Source: Mycobacterium aquaticum
GTDB lineage: Bacteria > Actinomycetota > Actinomycetes > Mycobacteriales > Mycobacteriaceae
Direction of reading: 5' to 3'
Length of the DNA stretch: 64,000 nt
Assembly: GCF_002086485.1 (NCBI RefSeq)
Contig: NZ_MVHF01000019.1
Location: 62,001 to 126,000, forward strand
How positions within the stretch are numbered: position 1 is the stretch's first letter; every line of letters begins with the position of its first letter. Position numbers and translations under genes: made by a program. The notes beneath the pieces are model-generated. The model had not been told where the DNA came from. It worked only from the letters and a program-made list of their open reading frames with translations, and searched no databases. This document shows, one piece after another, positions 50,709-58,658 of the stretch.

Positions 50709-52402
50709 CCGGCACGACGCCGGCAAGGTCGGACCGCCGCCTCAAATTCACCGTCTTCTTCGTGTTCCTGTTCATCTATCTCGCGGTGGGGTACTGGCTG
50801 CAGGTCCGCCACGGATTCATCATGGGCGACACACTGTCGCGGGTGGCGGCCACCCAATCCGTGTTGTTCAGCCGCGATCCGCATCTCGCTGCCCTGGGCT
50901 TCATCTTCACGCCGGTCGCGGCGATGGTGCAGATACCGGCCATCGCACTGAGTACCCTGTGGTCGGACATCGCCGCACGCGCGTTCTCCGGAACCATCAT
51001 GTCGGCGACCTTCATGGCGGGCGGCGCCGTGCAGATCCTGAGCATGGGCACCGATCGTGGTCTGCCCCGGGCGTATTCGCTGACCATCACGGTGCTGTTC
51101 GCGCTCAACCCGATGATCGTGTTCTACGGCTCGAACGGCATGAGCGAGGCGCCGTTCATCTTCTTCATGTCCTGGGCGGTGCGCCGGCTCATCATGTGGA
51201 TGGTCGACGACGATGTGCACCACCTGGTCACCGCGGGCGGCATCGCAATGGGGTTGGCGTATCTGACCCGTTACGACGCCGCGGCGTGCATCGGCGCCGC
51301 AGGAATCCTGGTGGGCTTGACCACCTATGTGCGGGCCACACCACGCCCACGAGTTCGGCGCGCGATTCTGGATCTTCTGATCGTGAGCGGTCCGGGCGCA
51401 CTGGCCTTCCTGGGCTGGGCTGCGGCAGGCTGGTTGATCACCGGTGAGGCCTTCGCGCAGTTCACCTCCCAATACGGCAACACCGCGATCCTGGAGCAAT
51501 CAGGCCAGACTGCACCGAATTTCGCGCACGGCGTGCAGTTCGCCCTGGTGTGCATCATGCTGCTGGCCCCGACGCTGCTCCCGCTGATGTTGTGGGTGCT
51601 GATACAGCGGTGGGGACGCCCCAACTGGCAGGTGCTGCTGGTACCGGTGGCGTTGTTCGGTGCCGTGCTCGCATTCCAGGCCTACAGCTACGCGGCCGGG
51701 TCGACGTTTCCGTTCTTGCGCTTCTTCATCATCGCGATTCCGATGACGGCATGCCTGGCCATGCTCGCGGTACCCGACGGCGTCCTCGCAACGCCGACCC
51801 GGCGCGGCCGGTACGCACCCGAGGTCGTCACACCCGCCGGCGAACCGCCGAAGAGACGCTCCGTCGTACGCTACGCGGCGGTGGCGGCCGTCGTCGCGAT
51901 CGGTATCCCCGTGACGCTCGTGGGCATGGCTCAACCCGACTACGCCCCACAGGAATACGGCCTCGGTGCAGTGCTGAAACCGGACCCGTACAACGTCACC
52001 GTGCGCAAGGCCACCGAGCACCGCATCGCCCGGACCTTCGGCACCGAACGCAAGATCGCGGAGTATCTGCAGTCGTTGAACCTGCCCGACAGCTCGGTGA
52101 TCACAGACACCGTGTACGGCTTCGGCATTCTCGCCGCGTCGCCACGTCCGCGGGTCTTCGTGATCCCCTCCGACCCGGACTTCACCGAGTTGCTCAACGA
52201 TCCGAGTGCCAACGGCATCCGGTATCTGCTCGCGGTGCCGCCCATCGGCCGCGGCACCTCCGACGCGCTCAATCTGCGGTATCCGACGCTGTACAACACC
52301 GGAGCCGACGTCGCGACCCTGGAGCTCGAGATTCCCAACGACGGTGACGGCCAGCCTGATTGGCGGCTCTACCGGGTCAATGAGCGCGTGGGTGTACGTT
52401 AG
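50705..52402 (+). CDS. GT-C-type polytopic membrane glycosyltransferase, tentative
   Basis: 565 residues, starting inside the GT2 stop (ATGA). Ten or so membrane helices (from LKFTVFFVFLFIYLAVGYWL) and an early acidic residue in the first loop (FIMGDTLSRV), then MSEAPFIFFMSWAVRRLIMW and LTRYDAAACIGAAGILVG, the arrangement of polyprenyl-phosphate-dependent GT-C enzymes such as ArnT or PMT relatives. The last third (from about 420) is a soluble extracytoplasmic domain. Its stop codon overlaps the convergent esterase stop by 4 bases. Donor and acceptor unknown. Confidence 0.72.
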   Translation: MTGTTPARSDRRLKFTVFFVFLFIYLAVGYWLQVRHGFIMGDTLSRVAATQSVLFSRDPHLAALGFIFTPVAAMVQIPAIALSTLWSDIAARAFSGTIMSATFMAGGAVQILSMGTDRGLPRAYSLTITVLFALNPMIVFYGSNGMSEAPFIFFMSWAVRRLIMWMVDDDVHHLVTAGGIAMGLAYLTRYDAAACIGAAGILVGLTTYVRATPRPRVRRAILDLLIVSGPGALAFLGWAAAGWLITGEAFAQFTSQYGNTAILEQSGQTAPNFAHGVQFALVCIMLLAPTLLPLMLWVLIQRWGRPNWQVLLVPVALFGAVLAFQAYSYAAGSTFPFLRFFIIAIPMTACLAMLAVPDGVLATPTRRGRYAPEVVTPAGEPPKRRSVVRYAAVAAVVAIGIPVTLVGMAQPDYAPQEYGLGAVLKPDPYNVTVRKATEHRIARTFGTERKIAEYLQSLNLPDSSVITDTVYGFGILAASPRPRVFVIPSDPDFTELLNDPSANGIRYLLAVPPIGRGTSDALNLRYPTLYNTGADVATLELEIPNDGDGQPDWRLYRVNERVGVR

Positions 52403-53754
52403 CCATTCCCCGGCAGCGGGCGCTGCTCGGCATCAGGGGTAGCCAGCCGCCCGGCCAGCCACGGCAACGCATCCGCGAAGCCCTGGGCAGCCGCCGTGAA
52501 GGTGTGGTCGCCGGGGTAGCTGACGACCGAACACTCCACATTGTGGGCGCTGAGCAGCCCGCACAACTTGTTGGCGTTGGCGGCGTGGTCCTCGGAGTAC
52601 TGATCCCACCCCGCAACGGCCTCGGGTTGGAGAGGATCATCGCCTCCGGCGCGGTGGACCGTCGGCGTATCCTCTGAAACCCCCAGCCAGGCAGCCATGT
52701 TCGCATAGCGCCCGTGCTTCTCGATCAGAGTCTTCGGGTCGAATGCAGCCCATGCGTCTGCGTCGCCCCCGAACAGCCGGGCGATGGTCTGCGGCTTGGT
52801 TCCGCTGTTGGGACCCAGCTGCCCGTCCAGCGCGACGAATGCGCTGAACAACTCCGGATTCCTGGCTGCCAGCATGAGCGCGCAGGTGCCTCCCGACGAC
52901 CAACCGAGCAGACCCCAGTGGGCGGGGTCGGGACTCACCCCGAAGCGCGACACCACGTACGGTCGGACGTCCTCGGTGAGATGGTCGGCCGCGTTGCCAC
53001 GCGGGCCGTTGACGCACTCGGTGTCGTTGTTGAAGGTGCCTGTGGAGTCGGGGAACACCACCACCGGCGTGTTTCCACGGTGGAACGCGGCGAATTCGTC
53101 GAGCGTCTTGAGCGCACCACCGGACTCCGGCCAGTCGGAAGGATGACTGAACTCCGCGCCGATGGCCATCACGGCCGGCAACTTCGGCGGGGGATCTGAG
53201 CGGAACCAGGCCGGCGGCAGGTAGACCAACTCGCGTCGATGACCGAATCCTGAGGCTTCCCTGGGGATGTCCACCCACACCATGGTGCCGCGGGTAGGCT
53301 CTTCGTGGTTCTGGCGCATCGTGGCCAAAGCCGCCTCGTCGATCCACTGCGGCGGATCGGATCCCGTCACGCGCTGCCAGGCTGACTGCACGGTCGGGAA
53401 GTAGCCCGTGGCGATGTTCAACTCCGAAAACCCGCACAGCACGGCGAGGACAACGGCCAGCACCGACACGACGCGACGCCACCATCGGCTACCGCGCCAC
53501 GCCAGAACCGCCATCGCAGCGGCAAATCCGGTGATGACCACCCAGAGCACGCTGCCGAGCGATGCGGCCTTCTCCGACCAGCCCTGATACTTGACGAACG
53601 TGCGGACGACGACCGCGAGCAGCACGCCCGTCAGTAGCGCGACCGTCACCCATCGAAGCAGGGGTCTGTCGGCCTGGCGCCCGATGCCGAGCACCAGTGC
53701 CGCGATCGCAAGCACTTCCAGCGCGATGGGCACCACTCCGCTGATCAGTGACAT
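52399..53754 (-). CDS. Membrane-anchored esterase (antigen-85/esterase-D type alpha/beta hydrolase)
   Basis: 451 residues from ATG 53754 behind GAGGAG. Four N-terminal membrane helices (about 6-24, 36-52, 67-86, 94-110) lead to an extracytoplasmic hydrolase: VYLPPAWFRSDPPPKLPAVM, PVVVFPDSTGTFNNDTEC, nucleophile elbow GWSSG with Ser286, and SYPGDHTFTAAAQGF carrying the catalytic His. The fold is that of mycolyltransferase/feruloyl-esterase relatives. Convergent with and overlapping the glycan locus, so a role in acylating or deacylating the glycan is possible but unproven. Confidence 0.82.
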   Translation of the reverse strand: MSLISGVVPIALEVLAIAALVLGIGRQADRPLLRWVTVALLTGVLLAVVVRTFVKYQGWSEKAASLGSVLWVVITGFAAAMAVLAWRGSRWWRRVVSVLAVVLAVLCGFSELNIATGYFPTVQSAWQRVTGSDPPQWIDEAALATMRQNHEEPTRGTMVWVDIPREASGFGHRRELVYLPPAWFRSDPPPKLPAVMAIGAEFSHPSDWPESGGALKTLDEFAAFHRGNTPVVVFPDSTGTFNNDTECVNGPRGNAADHLTEDVRPYVVSRFGVSPDPAHWGLLGWSSGGTCALMLAARNPELFSAFVALDGQLGPNSGTKPQTIARLFGGDADAWAAFDPKTLIEKHGRYANMAAWLGVSEDTPTVHRAGGDDPLQPEAVAGWDQYSEDHAANANKLCGLLSAHNVECSVVSYPGDHTFTAAAQGFADALPWLAGRLATPDAEQRPLPGNG

Positions 53755-53776
53755 GCAGTGCTCCTCTGCCTGTGGC

Positions 53777-54970
53777 TCATGGTTTGTGGCCCGCCGTGAA
53801 GCTCGGGCAATCATTGGCCGAGGGCAGTGATTTCATCCGATCGGTGAGCCAGCCCAGGGCAGCGACGGGATCGATCTGGTCGCGTCCCTTGTCCGGCCAG
53901 AACGCGATCTGGACGACGTCACCCATCTGGCATGCCTTGGTGATCGCTTGATCCGTCCACGCAGCGGGGATCGCCGAGTCCTGGCCACCGTAGATGACGT
54001 ACATCGGTGCCTGGGTCGGCCCTTGGGGCAGGTTGGTCTTCTGCAGGTAACCGCGCAGCGTCTGCAGCGCCGCGGGGCTCGCGGGCCGCAAGTCGTCCGG
54101 ATGAATCGTCTCGGCCAGCGCTTTTCGTTGCACTGGGTCACTGCATTTGAGTAGTGCGTCCCAATTCTGTTCGGCGGCGCCCCGCCGGTAGTCGTCGAGT
54201 TCGAAGTCGTAGTAGTACTCGTCCTTCAGTGCGGCCAGATAGGCCACGTAGACCAGCTTCTGGTCGGTGTTCAACGTGCCCGCCATGGCGGCGTCCGCAA
54301 GGCCGGAGACCTCTGCCATCGGTGCAAGAGCCGCTGCGGCAACCAACTTCAGGTCATGGCCGTAATTGTCCGCGAGTTCATTTGCGGCCCATGCCGCCTG
54401 TCCTCCCTCTTGTGCGCCCAGTGCGGCCCACGCGTTCGAGGTATCGGGAACGAGGTTCCGGGCCGCGCGCACGGCGTCGATCATGGTGAAACCACTTGTG
54501 GTGGAGTCCAGGTAGGGGTGGAAGTCGTAGTCGTCGGGTTTCGACGGCTTGCCCAGGCCCTGATAGTCGGGCACGGTGACCACGTAGCCGGCGTTGAGCA
54601 GCGCAACGACGGTCGCTGCCTCGCCGAGCAGGTTGGGGGACAGGGACGGAGCGCAATCTGATGCGGTGCCCGTGCTCCGGTGCCCCAAGGCAACAATCGG
54701 AAACCCACCCGGTGGCGGTGTTCCCTTGGGCACGAACACCGAACCTGTCACGTGTGACACCGCATCGTTGACACCGTTGCGTGACGCATACGTCATGGTG
54801 CGTGCCGACGACGCCGCATCGCGCAGTGCCTGGTCCAGCTTGTCCGCGGGAGCATCTGCGATGACGTGCCCTGCGCTGTCGGGATCTTCGGCGGTGTCCT
54901 GTTTGGGCGACCCGCCACACGCGGTGACGACGGCGACTATGACCGATAGCAGTGCCAGGACTCGAACCAT
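53777..54970 (-). CDS. LIP-family lipase-like lipoprotein lacking the catalytic serine
   Basis: 397 residues from ATG 54970 behind GGGGAG. Lipobox VTAC (Cys18). Alpha/beta-hydrolase features of the secretory LIP family: FPIVALGHRSTGTASDCAPS, GYVVTVPDYQGLGKPSKPDD, SGFTMIDAVRAARNL. At the nucleophile elbow the sequence is GAQEGG (185-190): position 187 is Gln, not the usual Ser of GxSxG. The codon is plainly CAA, with no frameshift around it. Asp (YGGQDSAIP) and His-region residues remain uncertain. Either an inactive binding protein or a hydrolase with a displaced nucleophile. It is 22 bases upstream of the membrane esterase on the same strand, so likely cotranscribed. Confidence 0.8.
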   Translation of the reverse strand: MVRVLALLSVIVAVVTACGGSPKQDTAEDPDSAGHVIADAPADKLDQALRDAASSARTMTYASRNGVNDAVSHVTGSVFVPKGTPPPGGFPIVALGHRSTGTASDCAPSLSPNLLGEAATVVALLNAGYVVTVPDYQGLGKPSKPDDYDFHPYLDSTTSGFTMIDAVRAARNLVPDTSNAWAALGAQEGGQAAWAANELADNYGHDLKLVAAAALAPMAEVSGLADAAMAGTLNTDQKLVYVAYLAALKDEYYYDFELDDYRRGAAEQNWDALLKCSDPVQRKALAETIHPDDLRPASPAALQTLRGYLQKTNLPQGPTQAPMYVIYGGQDSAIPAAWTDQAITKACQMGDVVQIAFWPDKGRDQIDPVAALGWLTDRMKSLPSANDCPSFTAGHKP

Positions 54971-55078
54971 CGAATGTCTCCCCGCGGATCCGTGGCTGCT
55001 TGGTGGAATATCCCATCTTTTCATCCGGGCGTCGTCATCGTGCGGCTTATGTGGAACCCCGATACGAGAAACACCGTC

Positions 55079-55095
55079 ATTTGCGCAAATACAAT
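55079..55095 (+). promoter_or_regulatory. Palindrome abutting the -10 of the beta-helix gene
   Basis: ATTTGCGCAAAT (55079-55090) is a perfect 12-base palindrome; its last T begins the -10 element TACAAT (55090-55095), which lies 7 bases before ATG 55103. A leaderless promoter with an operator or activator site. Confidence 0.6.
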
Positions 55096-55102
55096 TCGTG
55101 CC

Positions 55103-56386
55103 ATGGCTGTTATCGACGTGACGGCGCACGGCGCGACCGGAGACGGCACAACCGACGATCATGCGGCGGTGATGGCAGCTCTTCGGGAAGCAGTAGACCG
55201 TGCTGGTGGCACGGTGTTCTTCCCGGCGGGCGACTACGCGCTGTCCGGTTCGATCGGCAACGGCGTGGACGGTTTCGCGCGGATCTGCCTCCTCGGCGCG
55301 GGTGAGCGGGCAGCGCGATTGCGCGTGACGACCGACGTTGCGCCCATCAGTGGACGCTGGACCGAATGCCGCATCGAAAACCTCAGGATTGACGCGGACT
55401 TTCACGGGTCACCGGCGTTCGATGTCGAGCTCGACAAGAGCTACGTCAAGCACTGCTGGCTCAGTGGCTGGACCGGGTACGGCATGCGGGTCAATGCCAC
55501 CACCGACGGACTGCTGAACTGGATCGACGACAACTTCATCGAACAGTGCAGCGGTTACGGCATCTACACGACGTATCACTTCTACGACTCGTGGATCGTC
55601 AACAACAACATCGGGTCGACGGGTCCCAACTTGTCGATCGAGGCAGGCCCGGTACGCATCATCGCCAACCACCTCAACGGCGCGCCGCAGAACAACATTG
55701 AACTTCGAGGCAACAAGCAACTGACCATCATCGGCAACATCTGCGAAGGCGCGCGGCACGAGGCGATCGTCTTCACCATGCCGCCGTGGCTGGAATCGGA
55801 CAACGAGCAGGTAGCCATCGTCGGCAACAACATCACCAACGGCGGCAAGGGTGCGACGAATGTCTTTCCGGCCATCGGGATCTACTCGGTTGACGCCGAT
55901 CACCGCACCATGGGATTCAACGTCACCGGCAACTTCATCGCCAACACCGACGACGGTGCCGGGTGGAGCTACGCGGTCGACGCGCAATACGTCGACAACA
56001 TCGCGATATGTGGAAATCAGTGGGACAACAACGGTTACAGTGTGGCTCCCGTCCGCGCCGACGGCAGCAACGTCGGCGTCGCGGGTAACACGTCGGGGAA
56101 TCGGACGGAACCGCGCCGCTCGGTCGTCACGTTGACCGGTGATCACCTCCTCGACGCAGCCCCTGGCACCGATTACGTATATGTGCTCGCCGCGGGCGTC
56201 ACGACAGTCACTTTGCCGACGGCCGTGGGTAATACGTGCCGTTATACCGTCAAGAACATCACCGGCGGCACCGTGACACTGCGCGGCGCAGCCGGGCAAT
56301 CCATCGAGCGTTCAGCCGATTTCGTGCTTGCTGCGGGCGCGGCCGTCGACGTGGTCTCCGACGGGTCGAATTGGTGGATCGTCTGA
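55103..56386 (+). CDS. Right-handed beta-helix protein (pectate-lyase-3-like)
   Basis: 427 residues from ATG 55103, set by the leaderless promoter. The opening VIDVTAHGATGDGTTDDHAA then VFFPAGDY is the classic start of the pectate lyase superfamily/tailspike beta-helix. Repeated Asn-rich rungs follow (NLRIDADFHG, NNNIGSTG, NNIELRGNKQ, GNNITNGG, GNFIANTDD, GNQWDNNGY). A small C-terminal beta domain (VVTLTGDHLLDAAPGTDYVY ... DGSNWWIV) resembles those of phage tail proteins. No signal peptide is visible. Such folds bind or cleave polysaccharides; substrate unknown. Phage origin is possible. Confidence 0.78.
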   Translation: MAVIDVTAHGATGDGTTDDHAAVMAALREAVDRAGGTVFFPAGDYALSGSIGNGVDGFARICLLGAGERAARLRVTTDVAPISGRWTECRIENLRIDADFHGSPAFDVELDKSYVKHCWLSGWTGYGMRVNATTDGLLNWIDDNFIEQCSGYGIYTTYHFYDSWIVNNNIGSTGPNLSIEAGPVRIIANHLNGAPQNNIELRGNKQLTIIGNICEGARHEAIVFTMPPWLESDNEQVAIVGNNITNGGKGATNVFPAIGIYSVDADHRTMGFNVTGNFIANTDDGAGWSYAVDAQYVDNIAICGNQWDNNGYSVAPVRADGSNVGVAGNTSGNRTEPRRSVVTLTGDHLLDAAPGTDYVYVLAAGVTTVTLPTAVGNTCRYTVKNITGGTVTLRGAAGQSIERSADFVLAAGAAVDVVSDGSNWWIV

Positions 56387-56500
56387 CGTGTGCCGGCAAG
56401 TCCATATCTGTTTGCTCAAACTGGCATCGCCCAAAATGGGTGAGGCCGAGATGATTTCACACAACGGAATTCTCGCGGTAGGTGCCGCGATTTGAATGGA

Positions 56501-56524
56501 ATTGCGTGGCGCAATCGGCATAAT
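56501..56524 (+). promoter_or_regulatory. Palindrome plus -10 of the alkylsulfatase gene
   Basis: ATTGCG-tgg-CGCAAT (56501-56515) followed by CATAAT (56519-56524), 8 bases before ATG 56533, a leaderless layout. The arms echo the TTGCGCAA core at 55079-55090. Confidence 0.55.
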
Positions 56525-56532
56525 CGGTTCGC

Positions 56533-58614
56533 ATGAGTCGACATCCGAACGTGCAGGACGAGAGTGAGGAAAACCGTCCGCGGCTGCCGCGGCGCAAAGT
56601 GTTGGGAGGACTGGCGGCGGCGGGCGTCGCTTCCACTCTGGTGGCGGCCTGCAACGACAAGACCGGTGGCAGCAACACCTCGTCGGGCGGGGGAGGACAG
56701 ATCACCACCGACAACACCGTAAAAGGTGCGACGGAGGCAACGAAGGCGGCCAACAAGAAGGTGATGGATTCACTTCCGTTCAACGAGCGTAGTGATTTCG
56801 AGGACGCCAAGAGAGGCATGATCGCGCGGCCGGACACCTTGACGATCAAGGATGCCAACGGCAACGTCGTGTGGGATCTGGAGGAGTACAAGAAGTACAT
56901 CGCCGACAACAAGCCCGCGCCCGACACCGTCAACCCGAGCCTGTGGCGTAATGCTCAACTGTGCATGGAGTATGGGCTCTTCGAGGTCGTTCCCGACAAG
57001 ATCTACCAGGTGCGCGGGTACGACCTGTCGAACATCACCTTCATCAAGGGCGACACGGGATGGATCGCCTACGACACCTTGATCTCACCCGAAACCGCGA
57101 AGGCCGCACTCGATCTGGTGAACGACAAGCTGGGTAACCGGCCCATCGTCGCTGTCATCCACAGTCATTCCCACGTCGACCATTACGGCGGCGTCCGTGG
57201 CATCATCAACCAGGCCGACGTCGACTCCGGCAAGGTGAAAGTCATTGCACCGCAGGCTTTCGTCGAAGATGCAGTGAGTGAGAACGTGATCGCGGGCAAT
57301 GCCATGTCGCGGCGTGCGGTCTACATGTACGGAGCGCTGCTGCCGCGCAACGCGCAGGGCGGGGTGAACGGCGGCCTCGGCATGACGGTGTCCACGGGTG
57401 TGCCAAGCCTGATCATCCCCACCGACATCATCACCACCACCGGTCAGAAGATGACCATCGATGGTGTCGACATGGAGTTCCAGGTGACGCCCGGCACCGA
57501 GGCGCCCACCGAGATGAACACTTTCTTCCCGCAGTTCAAAGCCATGTGGATGGCGGAGAACACCACCAACACCATGCACAACCTGCTGACCCTGCGCGGC
57601 GCGCAGGTGCGTGATGCCCGTATCTGGGCGAAATTCCTCGACGACACGATCAGGGTCTACGGTCCCAACACCGAAGTGAAATTCCAGAGTCACCACTGGC
57701 CCATGTGGGGCCACGACAAGATCATCGACTACTGGAAACGCCAGCGCGACATGTACAAATACATGCACGACCAGTCGGTGCGGTTGATGAACGAGGGTCT
57801 CGTCGGGTCCGAGATCGCCGAGGAGATGCAGTTTCCGCCCGAGCTCAACAACTTCTGGCCCGACCGCGGCTATTACGGCACGCTCAAACACAATACGAGA
57901 GCGGTCTATCAGCGGTATATGGGTTGGTATGACGGCAACCCGTCGGACCTCGACGATCTGCCGCCGCAGGAAGCCGCCAAGAAGTACGTCGAGTACATGG
58001 GCGGCGAAGAGGCGATCCTGCAGAAGGCCAAGAACGACTTCGACAACGGCAACTACCGCTGGACCGCCATGGTGCTCAAGCACGTGGTCTTCGCCAATCC
58101 CGACAGCGTGAACGGCAAGAACCTGCTGGCCGACAGCTACGAGCAGATGGGCTATCAGGCGGAGTCGGGGCCGTGGCGATCGGTGTACCTGCAGGGCGCG
58201 TACGAGTTGCGCAACGGGGTGCCGACCGCCGGTGGCACCGACACCGCGAGTCCCGACACCATTGATGCCATGCCGCCGGAGATGATGTTCGACTACCTCG
58301 CGGTCCGGCTCAACGGCCCCAAGGCCGCGGGGAAGAAGATCGCCCTCAACGTCGATTTCACTGATCTGAAGAAGCAGTACGGCCTCACGGTGGAGAACGG
58401 CGTGCTGAACTACTCGGATGGGTTGCTGCCGCAGTCGGATGCCACGCTGAAGCTGACCAAGGCGACTATGAACGACATCCAACTCGGCAAGGTCAAACTC
58501 GCCGATGCCATCTCGGCGAACAACGTGGCACTCGAAGGGAACCGGCAATCGGTGGACGATTTCGTCGGCCTGCTCGACACGTTCAACCTGTGGTTCAACA
58601 TCGTGACGCCGTAA
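56533..58614 (+). CDS. Tat-exported alkylsulfatase lipoprotein (SdsA1/BDS1 family)
   Basis: 693 residues from ATG 56533. The N-terminus has a twin-arginine motif (PRRKVLGG, Arg20-Arg21) and a lipobox ending VAAC (Cys40): exported folded and lipidated. The metallo-beta-lactamase motif HSHSHVDHYGG supplies His210, His212, His214, Asp216 and His217 to a two-zinc site; TTNTMHNLLTLRGAQVRDA and QSHHWPMWGHDKIIDYWKRQ are further family motifs. The last part (KIALNVDFTDLKKQYGLTVE ... GNRQSVDDFVGLLDTF) is the SCP2-like domain that binds the alkyl chain. It hydrolyses long-chain sulfate esters such as dodecyl sulfate to alcohol and sulfate. Confidence 0.92.
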   Translation: MSRHPNVQDESEENRPRLPRRKVLGGLAAAGVASTLVAACNDKTGGSNTSSGGGGQITTDNTVKGATEATKAANKKVMDSLPFNERSDFEDAKRGMIARPDTLTIKDANGNVVWDLEEYKKYIADNKPAPDTVNPSLWRNAQLCMEYGLFEVVPDKIYQVRGYDLSNITFIKGDTGWIAYDTLISPETAKAALDLVNDKLGNRPIVAVIHSHSHVDHYGGVRGIINQADVDSGKVKVIAPQAFVEDAVSENVIAGNAMSRRAVYMYGALLPRNAQGGVNGGLGMTVSTGVPSLIIPTDIITTTGQKMTIDGVDMEFQVTPGTEAPTEMNTFFPQFKAMWMAENTTNTMHNLLTLRGAQVRDARIWAKFLDDTIRVYGPNTEVKFQSHHWPMWGHDKIIDYWKRQRDMYKYMHDQSVRLMNEGLVGSEIAEEMQFPPELNNFWPDRGYYGTLKHNTRAVYQRYMGWYDGNPSDLDDLPPQEAAKKYVEYMGGEEAILQKAKNDFDNGNYRWTAMVLKHVVFANPDSVNGKNLLADSYEQMGYQAESGPWRSVYLQGAYELRNGVPTAGGTDTASPDTIDAMPPEMMFDYLAVRLNGPKAAGKKIALNVDFTDLKKQYGLTVENGVLNYSDGLLPQSDATLKLTKATMNDIQLGKVKLADAISANNVALEGNRQSVDDFVGLLDTFNLWFNIVTP

Positions 58615-58644
58615 GCCGTTACTTACGGTCGTGAAAATAGCACT

Positions 58645-58650
58645 TATACT
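58645..58650 (+). promoter_or_regulatory. -10 element of the LuxR-type regulator
   Basis: TATACT 8 bases before GTG 58659, with TTACGG at 58623-58628 as a possible -35 (16-base spacer). Near-consensus and leaderless. Confidence 0.65.
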
Positions 58651-58658
58651 TCACAGTC

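Noticed and set aside
57085..58548. 487-codon open frame antisense to the alkylsulfatase
   Set aside because: Shadow of a gene with complete catalytic motifs on the plus strand.
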